From: Opitutales bacterium
GTDB taxonomy: Bacteria > Verrucomicrobiota > Verrucomicrobiia > Opitutales > Oceanipulchritudinaceae
DNA length: 64,000 nt
NCBI GenBank assembly: GCA_020831485.1
Contig: JAFIGG010000008.1
Coordinates: forward strand, 1 to 64,000
Direction of reading: 5' to 3'
Below the pieces are notes generated by a model. The model was not told the DNA's origin. It did no database searches and saw nothing but the letters and a program-made list of their open reading frames with translations. Positions 26,123 through 35,621 of the stretch are shown one piece after another. Every line of letters begins with the position of its first letter. Position 1 is the stretch's first letter. The position numbers were made by a program, and so were the translations under genes.

Positions 26123-28351
26123 TTACTCGTTCTGCATCGCCACGATGCGCTCGGTGAAACCTTTCCAGGAATAGGGCAGCACGCTGCTACGGATATCCGC
26201 ATCCAGCTCAAAGGCCTTATCGACGCGCTCGACAATGGCCTCGACCGGCTCCTCGACATTGAACAGGAATCCATTTTTCTCATCCTCAATCAAATCCGGG
26301 GCAAATCCCGTGCGGGAGGAAACCGGGACCGCATTGCACATCATGGCCTCCAGCAGCGGAATAGGCCCTCCCTCCAGGCGGGAAGGCATTACAAAGACAT
26401 CCATCTGAGCGTAATACTTCGGGTAGTCCGAGTAAGCTGCCTCCACATACTGCAGGTTAGGCATGCCGCACAGCTCGGCAAAGCGGGGGTAATTGGTCCA
26501 CATGCGCTCCTTGGTACGCATTCCATCCGCCTGTGGTCCAATCAGGAGAAACTCTCTGTGCGGCATCCGCCGGACCAGCTCCAGTATGATCTCAGGAGAC
26601 TTGCGCGGATAATAGGCGGAACAAAACCCAACTTTTCCTCCGCCCCGAACGTGCCCTCTGAATCGATCCGGCTCCGCACCGCCAAGAACAACTTTGGCAA
26701 CCTCAGGCCGAACTCCGTAGCGCAACATTTCATCCCTGTGCAGGCTGCAGGTAAAGATGACACGATGGCACAAGTTCAATGCATCCACCAAATCGCAAAG
26801 CGGAATCTCTTCCTTGCTGGGATGGGTGTACCAGACATACAATTCCCGCTCTTTCATCCAGGGAAACTGTTTCAGACAAGTGAGCAGGAGCTGGAAGTGG
26901 GAAAACCAATAACGCTTGGAGTCAGGCATGTCGCCCGTAAACGAGCGGTTTTTTCGTGTCCAGGCCCAGCAGGTCGATCCCGGATAATGGCTCTCAACAC
27001 GCTTACAAATGGTCTCGAGAACCCAGCCCCGATTGTATTCGCTGATCACAAAACAAAGCTCGGACTCACCCTCCTGTTTAGCCCGCTTCCGCCTCTCTGA
27101 GGCGACGACGCCTTGACCATTGGTGAAAACTGGTGGCCAGGCAGGCGTTGATTCCAAACGCTCAAAAAGGCGTCGCTGGCGTTCATCCCATGTATAGCGG
27201 CGGGCCGCCAGACGGTTCTGCTCGTAGCCTTCAAGCCTACGGGGAAAGCGTTCAAGAGCTGATTTCAAGCCGCTGACCAACCCTTCTGTGTCGCCTATGT
27301 CGGTCCACTCCACAGCGAGGTCGTCGCGGTTGAAAAAGGACGACAACATTGGCATCCGCGCGGACACCACCGGAATCCCGGCGGCCAGATACTCAAAAAA
27401 CTTCAACGGCGAAGTGATCTGGGCAACGTCCGGATCGGCATAGGGCAAAAGCAATAAATCCGCAGCCTGCAGGCGACAGGTCAGCTCGGAGTGCTCCAGA
27501 TAACCGGCAAATTCGATGTTTTTGAGGCCAGCCATTTGCTGTTTGCGCTGATAGCTCTTCACCTGGCGCTCACGCCCTCCACAGACCATGAAATAGGTGT
27601 CAGGCATGGATTGCGCGGCCTCGAGCAGCATATCCACTCCGCGAAACCGGTACAGTCCGCCCGAATAGACCAGCAACCTCCGGTAACCGTTCTGAATGTA
27701 GCGCGCCCGCACCAATTCAGCAGCCTGAGGATTCCGTTCAAAGGATTTCCGATTCAAGCCGCTGGGCAAAAGCATGACTTTTTCCAGCGGCATGCCACGC
27801 TCACACATGCGTTCCCGCGCTTCGTCCGAAATGGCGACGGCCAATAAAAAATAGGGTGACCGCGTAATAGCCTGGGGATAGCGACTGACCTTAACGTGAA
27901 AGCTCTCCGCATGGTCTTCAAAAATGGTCGGAATACCCTGCGACACCGCCAACTCGACCAGAGTCCAGTCCCGCGTATGCAGACAACCGGCAACCGAAAG
28001 CAACTGTCGAATCAATTGCTTGCGCGCACCATAGCGGGAGATCGGATTGACCGCATCCAGTGCACGCGGCCCGTGGAGGAACAAGCGGGGACTAAAAATT
28101 CTGAATGCTTCAGTAACATCGTAAAACTGCCTGAACCGCTCCGGTGGACGTGTCCAGACCGGATCCCTCTTCAACTGCAATGGATTGAAACTGCGCTGCA
28201 GAGCACCGCACAAAGCCGAGGGGAAACCGAGCCGATGCGTGGCATCGGCCGTATTTGCCGCCCAAATCAATCGCGCACGGCCAGGCTCATAAAGAGGATC
28301 ACCCAAGCGCGGTATGATCAAATAATGCTTATTGCTGCTCAAGCCCTTCAT
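26123..28351 (-). CDS. Double glycosyltransferase (two GT4-like domains in tandem)
   Basis: The 742-residue product holds two GT-B glycosyltransferase halves. The first spans about 15-410, with YSGGLYRFRGVDMLLEA and SPLKFFEYLAAGIPVVSA, the nucleotide-sugar-binding region of GT4. The second spans about 435-742, with FCSAYYPRKSPEIILE and EGGPIPLLEAMMCNAVP. A polar linker (about 410-430, Arg/Lys/Glu-rich) joins them. Each presumably transfers one sugar, so the enzyme may add two residues to a polysaccharide, LPS or protein glycan. No signal peptide or obvious TM segment is present. ATG 28351 is chosen; a TTG at 28378 would add nine residues. The ATG overlaps the stop of a 64-codon frame (28348-28542) of doubtful reality. 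Its 3' end is 3 bp from the convergent GH43 gene. Acceptor and donor are unknown. Confidence 0.85.
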   Translation of the reverse strand: MKGLSSNKHYLIIPRLGDPLYEPGRARLIWAANTADATHRLGFPSALCGALQRSFNPLQLKRDPVWTRPPERFRQFYDVTEAFRIFSPRLFLHGPRALDAVNPISRYGARKQLIRQLLSVAGCLHTRDWTLVELAVSQGIPTIFEDHAESFHVKVSRYPQAITRSPYFLLAVAISDEARERMCERGMPLEKVMLLPSGLNRKSFERNPQAAELVRARYIQNGYRRLLVYSGGLYRFRGVDMLLEAAQSMPDTYFMVCGGRERQVKSYQRKQQMAGLKNIEFAGYLEHSELTCRLQAADLLLLPYADPDVAQITSPLKFFEYLAAGIPVVSARMPMLSSFFNRDDLAVEWTDIGDTEGLVSGLKSALERFPRRLEGYEQNRLAARRYTWDERQRRLFERLESTPAWPPVFTNGQGVVASERRKRAKQEGESELCFVISEYNRGWVLETICKRVESHYPGSTCWAWTRKNRSFTGDMPDSKRYWFSHFQLLLTCLKQFPWMKERELYVWYTHPSKEEIPLCDLVDALNLCHRVIFTCSLHRDEMLRYGVRPEVAKVVLGGAEPDRFRGHVRGGGKVGFCSAYYPRKSPEIILELVRRMPHREFLLIGPQADGMRTKERMWTNYPRFAELCGMPNLQYVEAAYSDYPKYYAQMDVFVMPSRLEGGPIPLLEAMMCNAVPVSSRTGFAPDLIEDEKNGFLFNVEEPVEAIVERVDKAFELDADIRSSVLPYSWKGFTERIVAMQNE

Positions 28352-28586
28352 TGCACGCGATGGCACCCATAGCTCCAATGGACCCCCAGTATCCAGGAGG
28401 GTTCCATGAAAGGCGGGCTGAAATGGTCATTCCGCCTGCGCATCCATTTGAATTGAGCTGCTTCGTGCATGCTATAGATCCCGAATTCGATCGCGCACAG
28501 TGGGCAATTTTTACGCCGAACCCAAGCCTGCAAACCAGCCAACGCATCAATTTTATAATAATTTTACAACCAAGACTGGCAAACCT

Positions 28587-30956
28587 TCACGGCCGAAGTG
28601 TCAACCGATGGCGGGCGCGGCCTGGCAATAGGGGCAGAGGTTCTCCCACGAGCCACTCCTCATGTCCGGACCGATAAAAAGGCGACAGAAAGTGTTCCGA
28701 GGCACCTCCGGGCATGTTGAATAAGCCGGCCGCCTCATAGCCGGGCGACACCGTCAGGCGTTGCGACTGGCCGAGGGCCTGATGCTGCGTGCGGATGCTG
28801 AACCGGTCACCCGGAATCGGAGCCTCCTCCATGTCCAGAAGCCGCGCGAGCAGAGGGAAGGCCCCACTCAAGGGATGCTTGATCTGGACGCGGTTGAAAG
28901 CGCCCCAATTTGCAGCATCCAGACTGCCGTATTCCATCTCCAACCGCTCAGCGCTCTCATCGAGCGCTCGCAGGATTTCGGAGCGCCAACTCGATACCTG
29001 AGGATCACTGGCACCGGAGGGCTGTTCCGTCACCAGGCGAAAGACGGGTTCTTCCCATCGATAAAAGCGAAAATCGAGTCCTGGGTCCAGGCGCCTGAGG
29101 GGCTCGAACAAACGCCGAAGCACCTGCTGGCCGACGCGCTCTCTCGCAGACCAGACCAATAGATACGCGGATGAATCCACCGTAGCCCCTCCACGCCAAT
29201 CCAACAGGGTCTGGCGGATTCGGTTTCGCGAGGGGCGCTCGTGCAGGGCTCGCTCATCCAGGGTCTCGAGAAACAGCCGATGCCAGCGTTCCATGACCAC
29301 CGAACGGAGGTCCAGCTGCAGCTCCGCAGATGAACGCTCATCCCAGTCATCCCGTTCCAGCAAACGCTCTCGAATCATCCAGGAGCGGCCATCAACATGA
29401 AAGCCTCCTTCTCCTAAGGAAGTATAATCCAGTTCGGTGCTGACGACTGAATTTGCAGTCCACACCCGTGCATTCGCTGGATCCTGAATCCCCGGCAGGT
29501 TGTCCTCGTGAAATCCGTCCCACAGATCATCCAGCTCCGCTGAACGATGGGGAAAGCGACCACCTTCAACCCTGCGCTCGGGCACTCCGCCGATAAGTCT
29601 CCAGCCGATGTGTCCGGCGGCATCGACAAGGACGAGGTTCTGCACCGGCATGCGCACCTCGTCCGCACGTGCAAAGGCCTCCTCGAGACCAGAGGCACCT
29701 TCAAGATCCCAGAGCCGCAGGTTCAGAAAACCGGACCGGTGACCGGCCCAGGCCAATGCATAGCTTTTCCCAGACGCAGAGGATTCGCTCAGAATTGGGC
29801 CCCAGCGCGTCAAACGCACCGGCAGCAAATCAGCGCTGCGGCCGGCTATTTCAATGCGTTCCGTTTCGATCTCAATGCGCTCCCAACCTTCCATTGAAAG
29901 GTATTCCTGACGATCGCCATTTAACTCGAGTTCGACCAGATCGGTCTGGTCAATGTAGGCATTGGTAAATCCCCAGGCGATGCTGCCGTTGCTACCAGCT
30001 ATCATCAATGGCATTCCCGGAAGGGTCAGGCCAACCGCCTCGACCGCATCCCCACCCTGTCCATAACTCCAGTAGGCGTAGTACCAGGTATTCGGCAACT
30101 GATGCCGCAGGTGCATATCAAAACTGATCAACGGGCGCCCATGCCGGGTTCCGGCTGGCCCTATCGCCCAGGCATTGCTGCCAACAGGCAAACCCTCTTC
30201 AATCGGCGCTGCGCCAAGCGAATTCTCAGCGCCCATAAGCCATTCACGCCAACTGCCGTTGGAAGGCATGGCGGGCTCCAGCGGAAGTTCCCCAAGCATG
30301 GGCGCCGACAAGGCTGAAGGATGCTCCATCAGGTAGTCAAATACCGACTCCGGCATGTGCTCCCGGGCAAGCCCATGCAGGCGGTCCAAGTCCCCTCTGT
30401 AATCCTGCAAGTCCATTGCCATCGCCATACCGACCAGCAGGCTATCAATCGGCTCCCAAGGCCGCGGACGTGAGCGCAGAACCAGATAAGGCCAGGGCCA
30501 GGTCATCAATGCTTCCAAGCCCGCATTCACTCCATGGCTGTAGGCCTGCAGTAAAACTCGGTCCTCATCGACGAGCCCATCCAAAGTCCTCTGCAGGCGA
30601 CTGCGAGCCTGATGCAGACGCCGCTCGCGGTCAAAATCCAAAACCCCTTCGCCGAACAACTCCGCCAACTCCCCCGCCGCACTGCGCCGGGTCAGGTCCA
30701 TTTGGAAAAATCTGTCCTGCGCATGCAGAAACCCAAGCGCTCGAGTCAAATCGAGGCGGTTTTCCGCGACCAGGCGGACACGCCCGAAGGCATCTCGCTC
30801 CACCTCAACCGGCGCCGACAAGTCCGGCAATACCCGCTCACCATCCAACTGCGCCAGACTGCCACGCACAAGGAACCAGCCCGCCAGCAAAAAGCTGAAA
30901 AGCAGGACAAGAAGCGCCGAGAGGATCCATCCAAAGCATTTGAGCCCGCTACGCAT
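28587..30956 (-). CDS. Penicillin acylase family hydrolase (Ntn hydrolase)
   Basis: This 789-residue protein has an N-terminal TM anchor or signal (about 8-30), then the alpha region with DAFGRVRLVAE and FLHAQDRFFQMDLTRR, and the processing site at Gly259/Ser260 in VGSNAWAIGP. Ser260 would become the N-terminal nucleophile of the beta chain after autocleavage. The HGRPLISFDMHL and TANS segments are also typical. Family members hydrolyse amide bonds of penicillins, acyl-homoserine lactones or other N-acyl compounds in the periplasm; substrate cannot be told from sequence. It starts 72 bp after the stop of the M16 peptidase gene on the same strand, so the two may be co-transcribed. Confidence 0.88.
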   Translation of the reverse strand: MRSGLKCFGWILSALLVLLFSFLLAGWFLVRGSLAQLDGERVLPDLSAPVEVERDAFGRVRLVAENRLDLTRALGFLHAQDRFFQMDLTRRSAAGELAELFGEGVLDFDRERRLHQARSRLQRTLDGLVDEDRVLLQAYSHGVNAGLEALMTWPWPYLVLRSRPRPWEPIDSLLVGMAMAMDLQDYRGDLDRLHGLAREHMPESVFDYLMEHPSALSAPMLGELPLEPAMPSNGSWREWLMGAENSLGAAPIEEGLPVGSNAWAIGPAGTRHGRPLISFDMHLRHQLPNTWYYAYWSYGQGGDAVEAVGLTLPGMPLMIAGSNGSIAWGFTNAYIDQTDLVELELNGDRQEYLSMEGWERIEIETERIEIAGRSADLLPVRLTRWGPILSESSASGKSYALAWAGHRSGFLNLRLWDLEGASGLEEAFARADEVRMPVQNLVLVDAAGHIGWRLIGGVPERRVEGGRFPHRSAELDDLWDGFHEDNLPGIQDPANARVWTANSVVSTELDYTSLGEGGFHVDGRSWMIRERLLERDDWDERSSAELQLDLRSVVMERWHRLFLETLDERALHERPSRNRIRQTLLDWRGGATVDSSAYLLVWSARERVGQQVLRRLFEPLRRLDPGLDFRFYRWEEPVFRLVTEQPSGASDPQVSSWRSEILRALDESAERLEMEYGSLDAANWGAFNRVQIKHPLSGAFPLLARLLDMEEAPIPGDRFSIRTQHQALGQSQRLTVSPGYEAAGLFNMPGGASEHFLSPFYRSGHEEWLVGEPLPLLPGRARHRLTLRP

Positions 30957-31028
30957 AGTGCAGGAGACTGAAGGCTCTGCCTCAAAAACTCAAGGCGAGA
31001 TAACGCACCTCAGAACTCAGCACAGAGG

Positions 31029-33863
31029 TCAGTCCCTCTGAGCCGGCAAGACCAGTACTTTGACAGCGTCTTCCTCCCGCAAGTATTTGCGCGCCAACTC
31101 GGCCACAGCATCAGCATCAATATTGTCCCAGAAGGGCAGGATCGTGCGTGACCACTCGAGCTGTTCCGGACGTAGCTGACTGCCGGCGACAACGGAATTC
31201 AACCAGTATCGATTGTCACGGCGCTGCTGGCGAATCGAGGTCTTCTGCGGCTCGATGGTGCGCAGCAACTCATCTTCAGAAAATCCGTTTTCAGCGAGGT
31301 CGGCACCGAGTTCGATAACCAGGTCCGCGATGAAATCCGCCTGCGCGGGATCCACACCAACGAAGCCCCGCATGTAGCCGTAGCCCGGGAATGTCCGGTA
31401 GCCTCGGTTAAAGGCAAAGGGACTGTATGCCTCCCCGATCTCCTCGCGGATCTTACGCCGCAGGCGATCGCTCAGGATGCTTCCAAGCACCGAAAGGTTG
31501 CGGGCTGTTTCAATTTCCAATGCGTCTGTTGTCGGCCAATGAACCGCCACCATGCCCTGGGGCAGGTCGCCGTAAAAATGAAAAACCTGCCGTCCTGCAC
31601 CACGTGGAAACTCGATCTCACGGCCTTCCGCATGCTCCTCTGGCCATTCCATACGTTCCGGCAAAGCTCCGAGTGTCTCAGCCACGACAGACAGTACCTG
31701 ATCGTGATCCTCGACATCGCCAACGATGGACAATTCGACAAAGCCGGACTTCAGCGGCGCTTCCAGAAAGGCAGCCACCGCAGCCAGATCGACAGCCTCA
31801 AGGGACTCCCGATCGGGATACCCGAAGCGGGGATCTCCTCCCGCGAGAAAGCGGGGCACCTGATTCTGCATCACGGCCTGCGGATTGACCCGAAGTTGAT
31901 TGTAGAGCGAATCATACTGCCGCCGGGCAACACGCTCGGCCTCGGGGCGATAGCCGGGATCCGACAGGTAAGCGGTCAAAAGCTGCATTTGCAGACGAAA
32001 ATCGTCAGGGCTGGTTCGCCCAGACAAAACAAAGGCCTCTTCATCAACCGAAAACCCAGTCGATACGGTATGCCCAGCCATCAGTTGCTGCAGCTCCTCG
32101 CGGTCGTGCTCGCCCAGTCCACCCTCGATAAACATGCTGCTGGCAGCAACGGCAAGGCTCGCTTGCTCTGGATCCACCTCAAGCAAGCCCGAGCCAAAGC
32201 GCAAGTGCACGTGAATGGTGCCCGCATCGTAAGGGGTAGACATCACATTCACCCGGACTCGGTTGTCCAGCGTGGCCTGAGTCAACTCAAGGTCTTCAAT
32301 AAACTCCCGTTCAACCACTTGACCGGGTTCACCGAAATAGGTGTAGGCAAACTCCAGCTCGCCCCGCTCATCCGGTGCCAGAACTTCCTTCTCAAGGGCA
32401 GCTTCATAGACCTCGCGACCCCTTTTACTGAGGTCTCCGGCAACGTAAATCAAGCGGTCTTCGCTGTCCCAGGCCTTCGCAAAGGCACGATTCAAGTCTT
32501 CGACCGTCAAGGCATCCATCAAGGGCAGTAACTGGTCCCTTACTTGTTCCGGATGCATGAACACCTCGCCGTCGATGATTGCCCGGTTAATTGCATCCGC
32601 AATGCTGCGCGAGCGGCGGGTTGAAGCCTGGCGCACAGCATCTTCCAACTGGCTGCGCGCGCGTGCCCGCACCTCGTTCAGCTCCGATTGGGTGAAGCCA
32701 AATTCCAGTGCCCTGATCAGTTCGACGGTGATGCGGTCAAGGGCGGCCTCCCAGTCCTCCGGACGGGTCGCCGCGTACATCCCCGCATAGCCGACAAAAT
32801 CCATCCAATCGTAGGCGTAAGCCGAAGCGCCCATGAAGGGGGCATCCTCTTCGATCCGCATGATCACTTCGAAGCGCCGGTTCAAAATTTCAGTAGCCAG
32901 ATTTAAAATCAGTTCTTCACGCCGACCTTCCAGAGTATCGGGAGAAGGCTCATGCGGCTTCATGCTGAACAGGTGAACCTGAGTAAACGGCAGCTGTGCG
33001 TCATCGTAAAAACGACTCTCGACACCGCGTGATGGCAGGCGCCCCAGGGCAGGATCCGGACGCCGTTGCTCCGGCGCTTCCATGCTGCCGAAATGCTCCT
33101 CGAGATAGGGCAGCAAGGTTTCCTTGTCGATGGCCCCGACGGCAATGATGGCCATCCGATCGACGGTGTACCAGTCTTCATAAAAACGGACAAACTCGTC
33201 CCGGTCGGCGTAACGAATCACCGACTCAATGCCGATCGGAATGCGATCGGGAAACAGAGCTTCCGGAAATGTGAACTTGAGCCGATCGTCCGATGTAGCA
33301 GTTTGCGGCGTCTTGCGATCACGCTTCTCACTCAAAATAACGCCTCGTTCGGTCTCGATTTCCTCCTCCAGAAACAGCATGCGGTCGGCGTAATCCCGCA
33401 ACAGCAAGAAGGAGTCGTGCATCAGATCTGGATTGTTGTTGGGCAACTCCAGCTTGTAAACCGTCTCCTTCCACCAGGTATGGGCATTGGTATCGGCCCC
33501 AAAATCCATGCCCAGACGTTGAAAATACTCCACCATCTCGCCGGCGGAATAATTTTCGGTGCCATTGAATGCCATGTGCTCTATAAAGTGCGCCAGGCCG
33601 CGCTGTGACTCGGTCTCGTGCAAGGATCCTGCCTCCACGACCAGCCGCAGACTAACTCGTTCCGGCGGCTCCTCCCACGGCAGCACCACGAAGCGCAGGC
33701 CATTTGAAAGCACACCCCATTCTACCTCGGGATCGGGCGCCAGATCGCTCTGCTCGTGGGCCCAGGGCGGCGTCGGCTGAGCGAACGCCGGGATGGCTAT
33801 TGCCAAAACGAGGCCCAATGAGGCCCATTGAAAACGATTACGTAAAGAGGAGAGATACACCAT
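31029..33863 (-). CDS. M16 family zinc metallopeptidase (insulinase/PqqL type)
   Basis: A signal peptide (hydrophobic 14-28, AFAQ) indicates export. The inverted zinc motif HFIEH lies at 92-96 (His92, Glu95, His96) and Glu172 in ETERGVILSE is the third ligand, at the family spacing of 76. The 944 residues make a four-domain clamshell: the active half is about 45-480. The second half (about 530-940) keeps the fold with the R/Y pair region (EEIGEAYSPFAFNRGYR) but lacks HxxEH, as in the family. Such enzymes degrade peptides in the periplasm. Its ATG is about 50 bp from the divergent waaA start, and penicillin-acylase-type and glycosyltransferase genes follow on the same strand. Confidence 0.92.
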   Translation of the reverse strand: MVYLSSLRNRFQWASLGLVLAIAIPAFAQPTPPWAHEQSDLAPDPEVEWGVLSNGLRFVVLPWEEPPERVSLRLVVEAGSLHETESQRGLAHFIEHMAFNGTENYSAGEMVEYFQRLGMDFGADTNAHTWWKETVYKLELPNNNPDLMHDSFLLLRDYADRMLFLEEEIETERGVILSEKRDRKTPQTATSDDRLKFTFPEALFPDRIPIGIESVIRYADRDEFVRFYEDWYTVDRMAIIAVGAIDKETLLPYLEEHFGSMEAPEQRRPDPALGRLPSRGVESRFYDDAQLPFTQVHLFSMKPHEPSPDTLEGRREELILNLATEILNRRFEVIMRIEEDAPFMGASAYAYDWMDFVGYAGMYAATRPEDWEAALDRITVELIRALEFGFTQSELNEVRARARSQLEDAVRQASTRRSRSIADAINRAIIDGEVFMHPEQVRDQLLPLMDALTVEDLNRAFAKAWDSEDRLIYVAGDLSKRGREVYEAALEKEVLAPDERGELEFAYTYFGEPGQVVEREFIEDLELTQATLDNRVRVNVMSTPYDAGTIHVHLRFGSGLLEVDPEQASLAVAASSMFIEGGLGEHDREELQQLMAGHTVSTGFSVDEEAFVLSGRTSPDDFRLQMQLLTAYLSDPGYRPEAERVARRQYDSLYNQLRVNPQAVMQNQVPRFLAGGDPRFGYPDRESLEAVDLAAVAAFLEAPLKSGFVELSIVGDVEDHDQVLSVVAETLGALPERMEWPEEHAEGREIEFPRGAGRQVFHFYGDLPQGMVAVHWPTTDALEIETARNLSVLGSILSDRLRRKIREEIGEAYSPFAFNRGYRTFPGYGYMRGFVGVDPAQADFIADLVIELGADLAENGFSEDELLRTIEPQKTSIRQQRRDNRYWLNSVVAGSQLRPEQLEWSRTILPFWDNIDADAVAELARKYLREEDAVKVLVLPAQRD

Positions 33864-33915
33864 AGGGACGAATAAGTTCTTGTTGATCCGGATTACATGG
33901 TTTGGATTGCTGACA

Positions 33916-35208
33916 ATGATTTGGCTCTACCGCATTTTGTTCCCACCCTTGATGCTGCTGGCATTGCCCCGGTATTTCTACCGAATGTGGAAACGTGGCG
34001 GATACCGCAACGGCTTCAGCAACCGATTCGGCAGGATGCAGAACATTCCGCCGAAACCGCCTGGAGTCAAACGGATTTGGATTCAGGCAGTCAGCGTCGG
34101 CGAAACCCTGGCAATACAGCCGCTGCTGAAGTCCCTGCACGACCAGGGACATCAGGTTTTTCTGACCGTTACCACCAGCACAGCCCTGCAACTCGCGCAG
34201 GATCGCCTGCGCGACCGCTGTGCCTGGATCGGTGTGTTTCCAACCGACTTCTATTTCTTCAGCCGCGCAGCCTGGAATAGCCTGCAACCGGACCTCGTCC
34301 TGCTGACCGAAACCGAGCTGTGGCCGGAACATTTGCGACAGGCCCGGATCCGCAAAGTCCCGGTCCTGCTGATCAACGCCCGCCTTTCAGATCGCTCTTT
34401 CAGCCGATTCCAACGCTTCCAGGGCCTCGCACGGCCTTTGTTCGGCAATCTCAACGGGGTCCTGGCCAGCACGAGCCAGGATCTGCAACGCTTCGAAACC
34501 CTCGGCTGGGGCGAGCACCGTGAACTGACCGGCAACCTGAAATTCGATGTCGCCGTGCAAACACCGCCTGAAGCGCAGCTCCAGGCACTCAGGGACGAGC
34601 TCCTCCAGACGAAAGCTGAATCCGGCACTGTCTGGATCCTCGGTGCCTCGACCTGGCCGGGAGAGGAGCGGGCCTTGGTCCAGGCCTGTAAACGCATTCG
34701 CGCAGAGGGCAGCGGTGACGTGCAACTGATCCTTACGCCGCGCCACGCCGAGCGTCGTGACGACATCGAGCGCGAACTGAAGGAGGAAAAGGTTCCCTTT
34801 CAGTTCCGCAGCCGCAAGCGTGAACGCAGTGCCGAAAACTGGGTGTATGTCGCCGACACGACCGGCGAATTGCGGGCACTGGTCGAACTCGCGGACATCG
34901 CATTTGTTGGCAAGTCCATGCCACCGCACCGCGAAGGCCAAACTCCGATCGAAGCTGCCGCCGCCGGCAAAGCGATTGTAATGGGGCCGGGCATGAGCAA
35001 TTTTCGGGAAGCGTCTCAGTCTATTTCCAGTGCCGGTGCGGCCCGGATAGTCGACACAGTAGGAGAACTTTATCAGGTTCTGAAAGAATTGGTTGAAAAT
35101 CCGACGGCACGGGAAAGTATGGGATTGGCTGGGAAAAGCCTGTTTCGCGCCAACGCCGGAGCTACGGAAAAAGTCCTCGATGCCATCAATGCCCGCCTGC
35201 GATCCTGA
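33916..35208 (+). CDS. waaA: 3-deoxy-D-manno-octulosonic acid (Kdo) transferase
   Basis: WaaA (KdtA) moves Kdo from CMP-Kdo onto lipid A precursor at the inner face of the cytoplasmic membrane, starting the LPS core. The 430-residue product has an N-terminal membrane helix, the SVGETLA segment with the likely catalytic Glu63, TVTTSTA, LTETELWP, INARLSDRS, GNLKFD and the C-terminal PIEAAAAGKAIVMGP region, all standard for the family. ATG 33916 (MIWLYRILFPP) matches the usual N-terminus; TTG 33880 would add 12 residues. A nearly perfect hairpin follows the stop. This gene supports an LPS-bearing outer membrane. Confidence 0.95.
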   Translation: MIWLYRILFPPLMLLALPRYFYRMWKRGGYRNGFSNRFGRMQNIPPKPPGVKRIWIQAVSVGETLAIQPLLKSLHDQGHQVFLTVTTSTALQLAQDRLRDRCAWIGVFPTDFYFFSRAAWNSLQPDLVLLTETELWPEHLRQARIRKVPVLLINARLSDRSFSRFQRFQGLARPLFGNLNGVLASTSQDLQRFETLGWGEHRELTGNLKFDVAVQTPPEAQLQALRDELLQTKAESGTVWILGASTWPGEERALVQACKRIRAEGSGDVQLILTPRHAERRDDIERELKEEKVPFQFRSRKRERSAENWVYVADTTGELRALVELADIAFVGKSMPPHREGQTPIEAAAAGKAIVMGPGMSNFREASQSISSAGAARIVDTVGELYQVLKELVENPTARESMGLAGKSLFRANAGATEKVLDAINARLRS

Positions 35209-35235
35209 ATAAACTGCGGCATGCGTACATTAAAA

Positions 35236-35263
35236 GGGCGGAAACCCTTTCGGATTTCCGCCC
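35236..35263. terminator. Hairpin terminator, probably bidirectional
   Basis: Nine-base perfect arms GGGCGGAAA (35236-35244) and TTTCCGCCC (35255-35263) enclose a 10-nt loop. Four A on the left give a TTTT run on the minus strand, and the right side has a looser T-rich tail. It lies 28 bp after waaA and 32 bp after a short minus-strand reading frame, so it can end transcription from both sides. Confidence 0.7.
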
Positions 35264-35294
35264 CAGTTATTTTCGATTTAGGATCAGTTATGCC

Positions 35295-35438
35295 TTAGCG
35301 AAGGACACCCGTCAGAGCGGATGAGCCGAACCGGGGATAGCTCCGAACCGTTGCGAGACGATCCGAAAACGAACCCAAGTAACGGCTGCGACGCCGCCAG
35401 GTTCCCTTTGCTGCGGACTTTGTAGTAGTACTGTTCAT
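35295..35438 (-). CDS. Possible very short basic protein (47 residues)
   Basis: ATG at 35438 opens a 47-codon frame ending in TAA. The product starts MNSTTTKSAAKGTWRRRSRY and has about nine Arg/Lys, with no membrane segment or cysteine. Support is indirect: an AT-rich upstream stretch and a hairpin with a T-run on the correct strand 32 bp after the stop. The surrounding gap is otherwise empty. An overlapping frame in another phase (35284-35490) is less convincing. It could instead be a noncoding transcript. I do not recognise a family. Confidence 0.3.
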   Translation of the reverse strand: MNSTTTKSAAKGTWRRRSRYLGSFSDRLATVRSYPRFGSSALTGVLR

Positions 35439-35570
35439 TATTTTTATTTATGTTAAGGTCCTCAGGCAGGGCCGTCGGACAGGTTAACAAAGTCTAAAAG
35501 TCTTTCCTGAACAGTGATTTGAAGTGACTAATAAAGAACTATGCGTTGAATGATCGCCACAACCCCCGCT

Positions 35571-35600
35571 TTGTCAAGCGCTGCTACTCAACCTTATTAA
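35571..35600 (+). promoter_or_regulatory. Sigma70-like promoter for the Bax-like gene
   Basis: TTGTCA (35571-35576) and TATTAA (35595-35600) are separated by 18 bp, five and four matches to the -35 and -10 consensus. Initiation near 35607 would leave a leader of about 15 nt before ATG 35622. This is a prediction from motif spacing only. Confidence 0.4.
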
Positions 35601-35621
35601 GAATTTACACGACTGTAACAC

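Larger units (their letters stand above)
35209..35621. other. 413-bp gap between waaA and bax-like gene
   Basis: The stretch holds the hairpin at 35236-35263, a possible 47-residue minus-strand gene and, at its right end, a promoter-like sequence for the glucosaminidase gene. Nothing else is seen in it. Confidence 0.5.
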
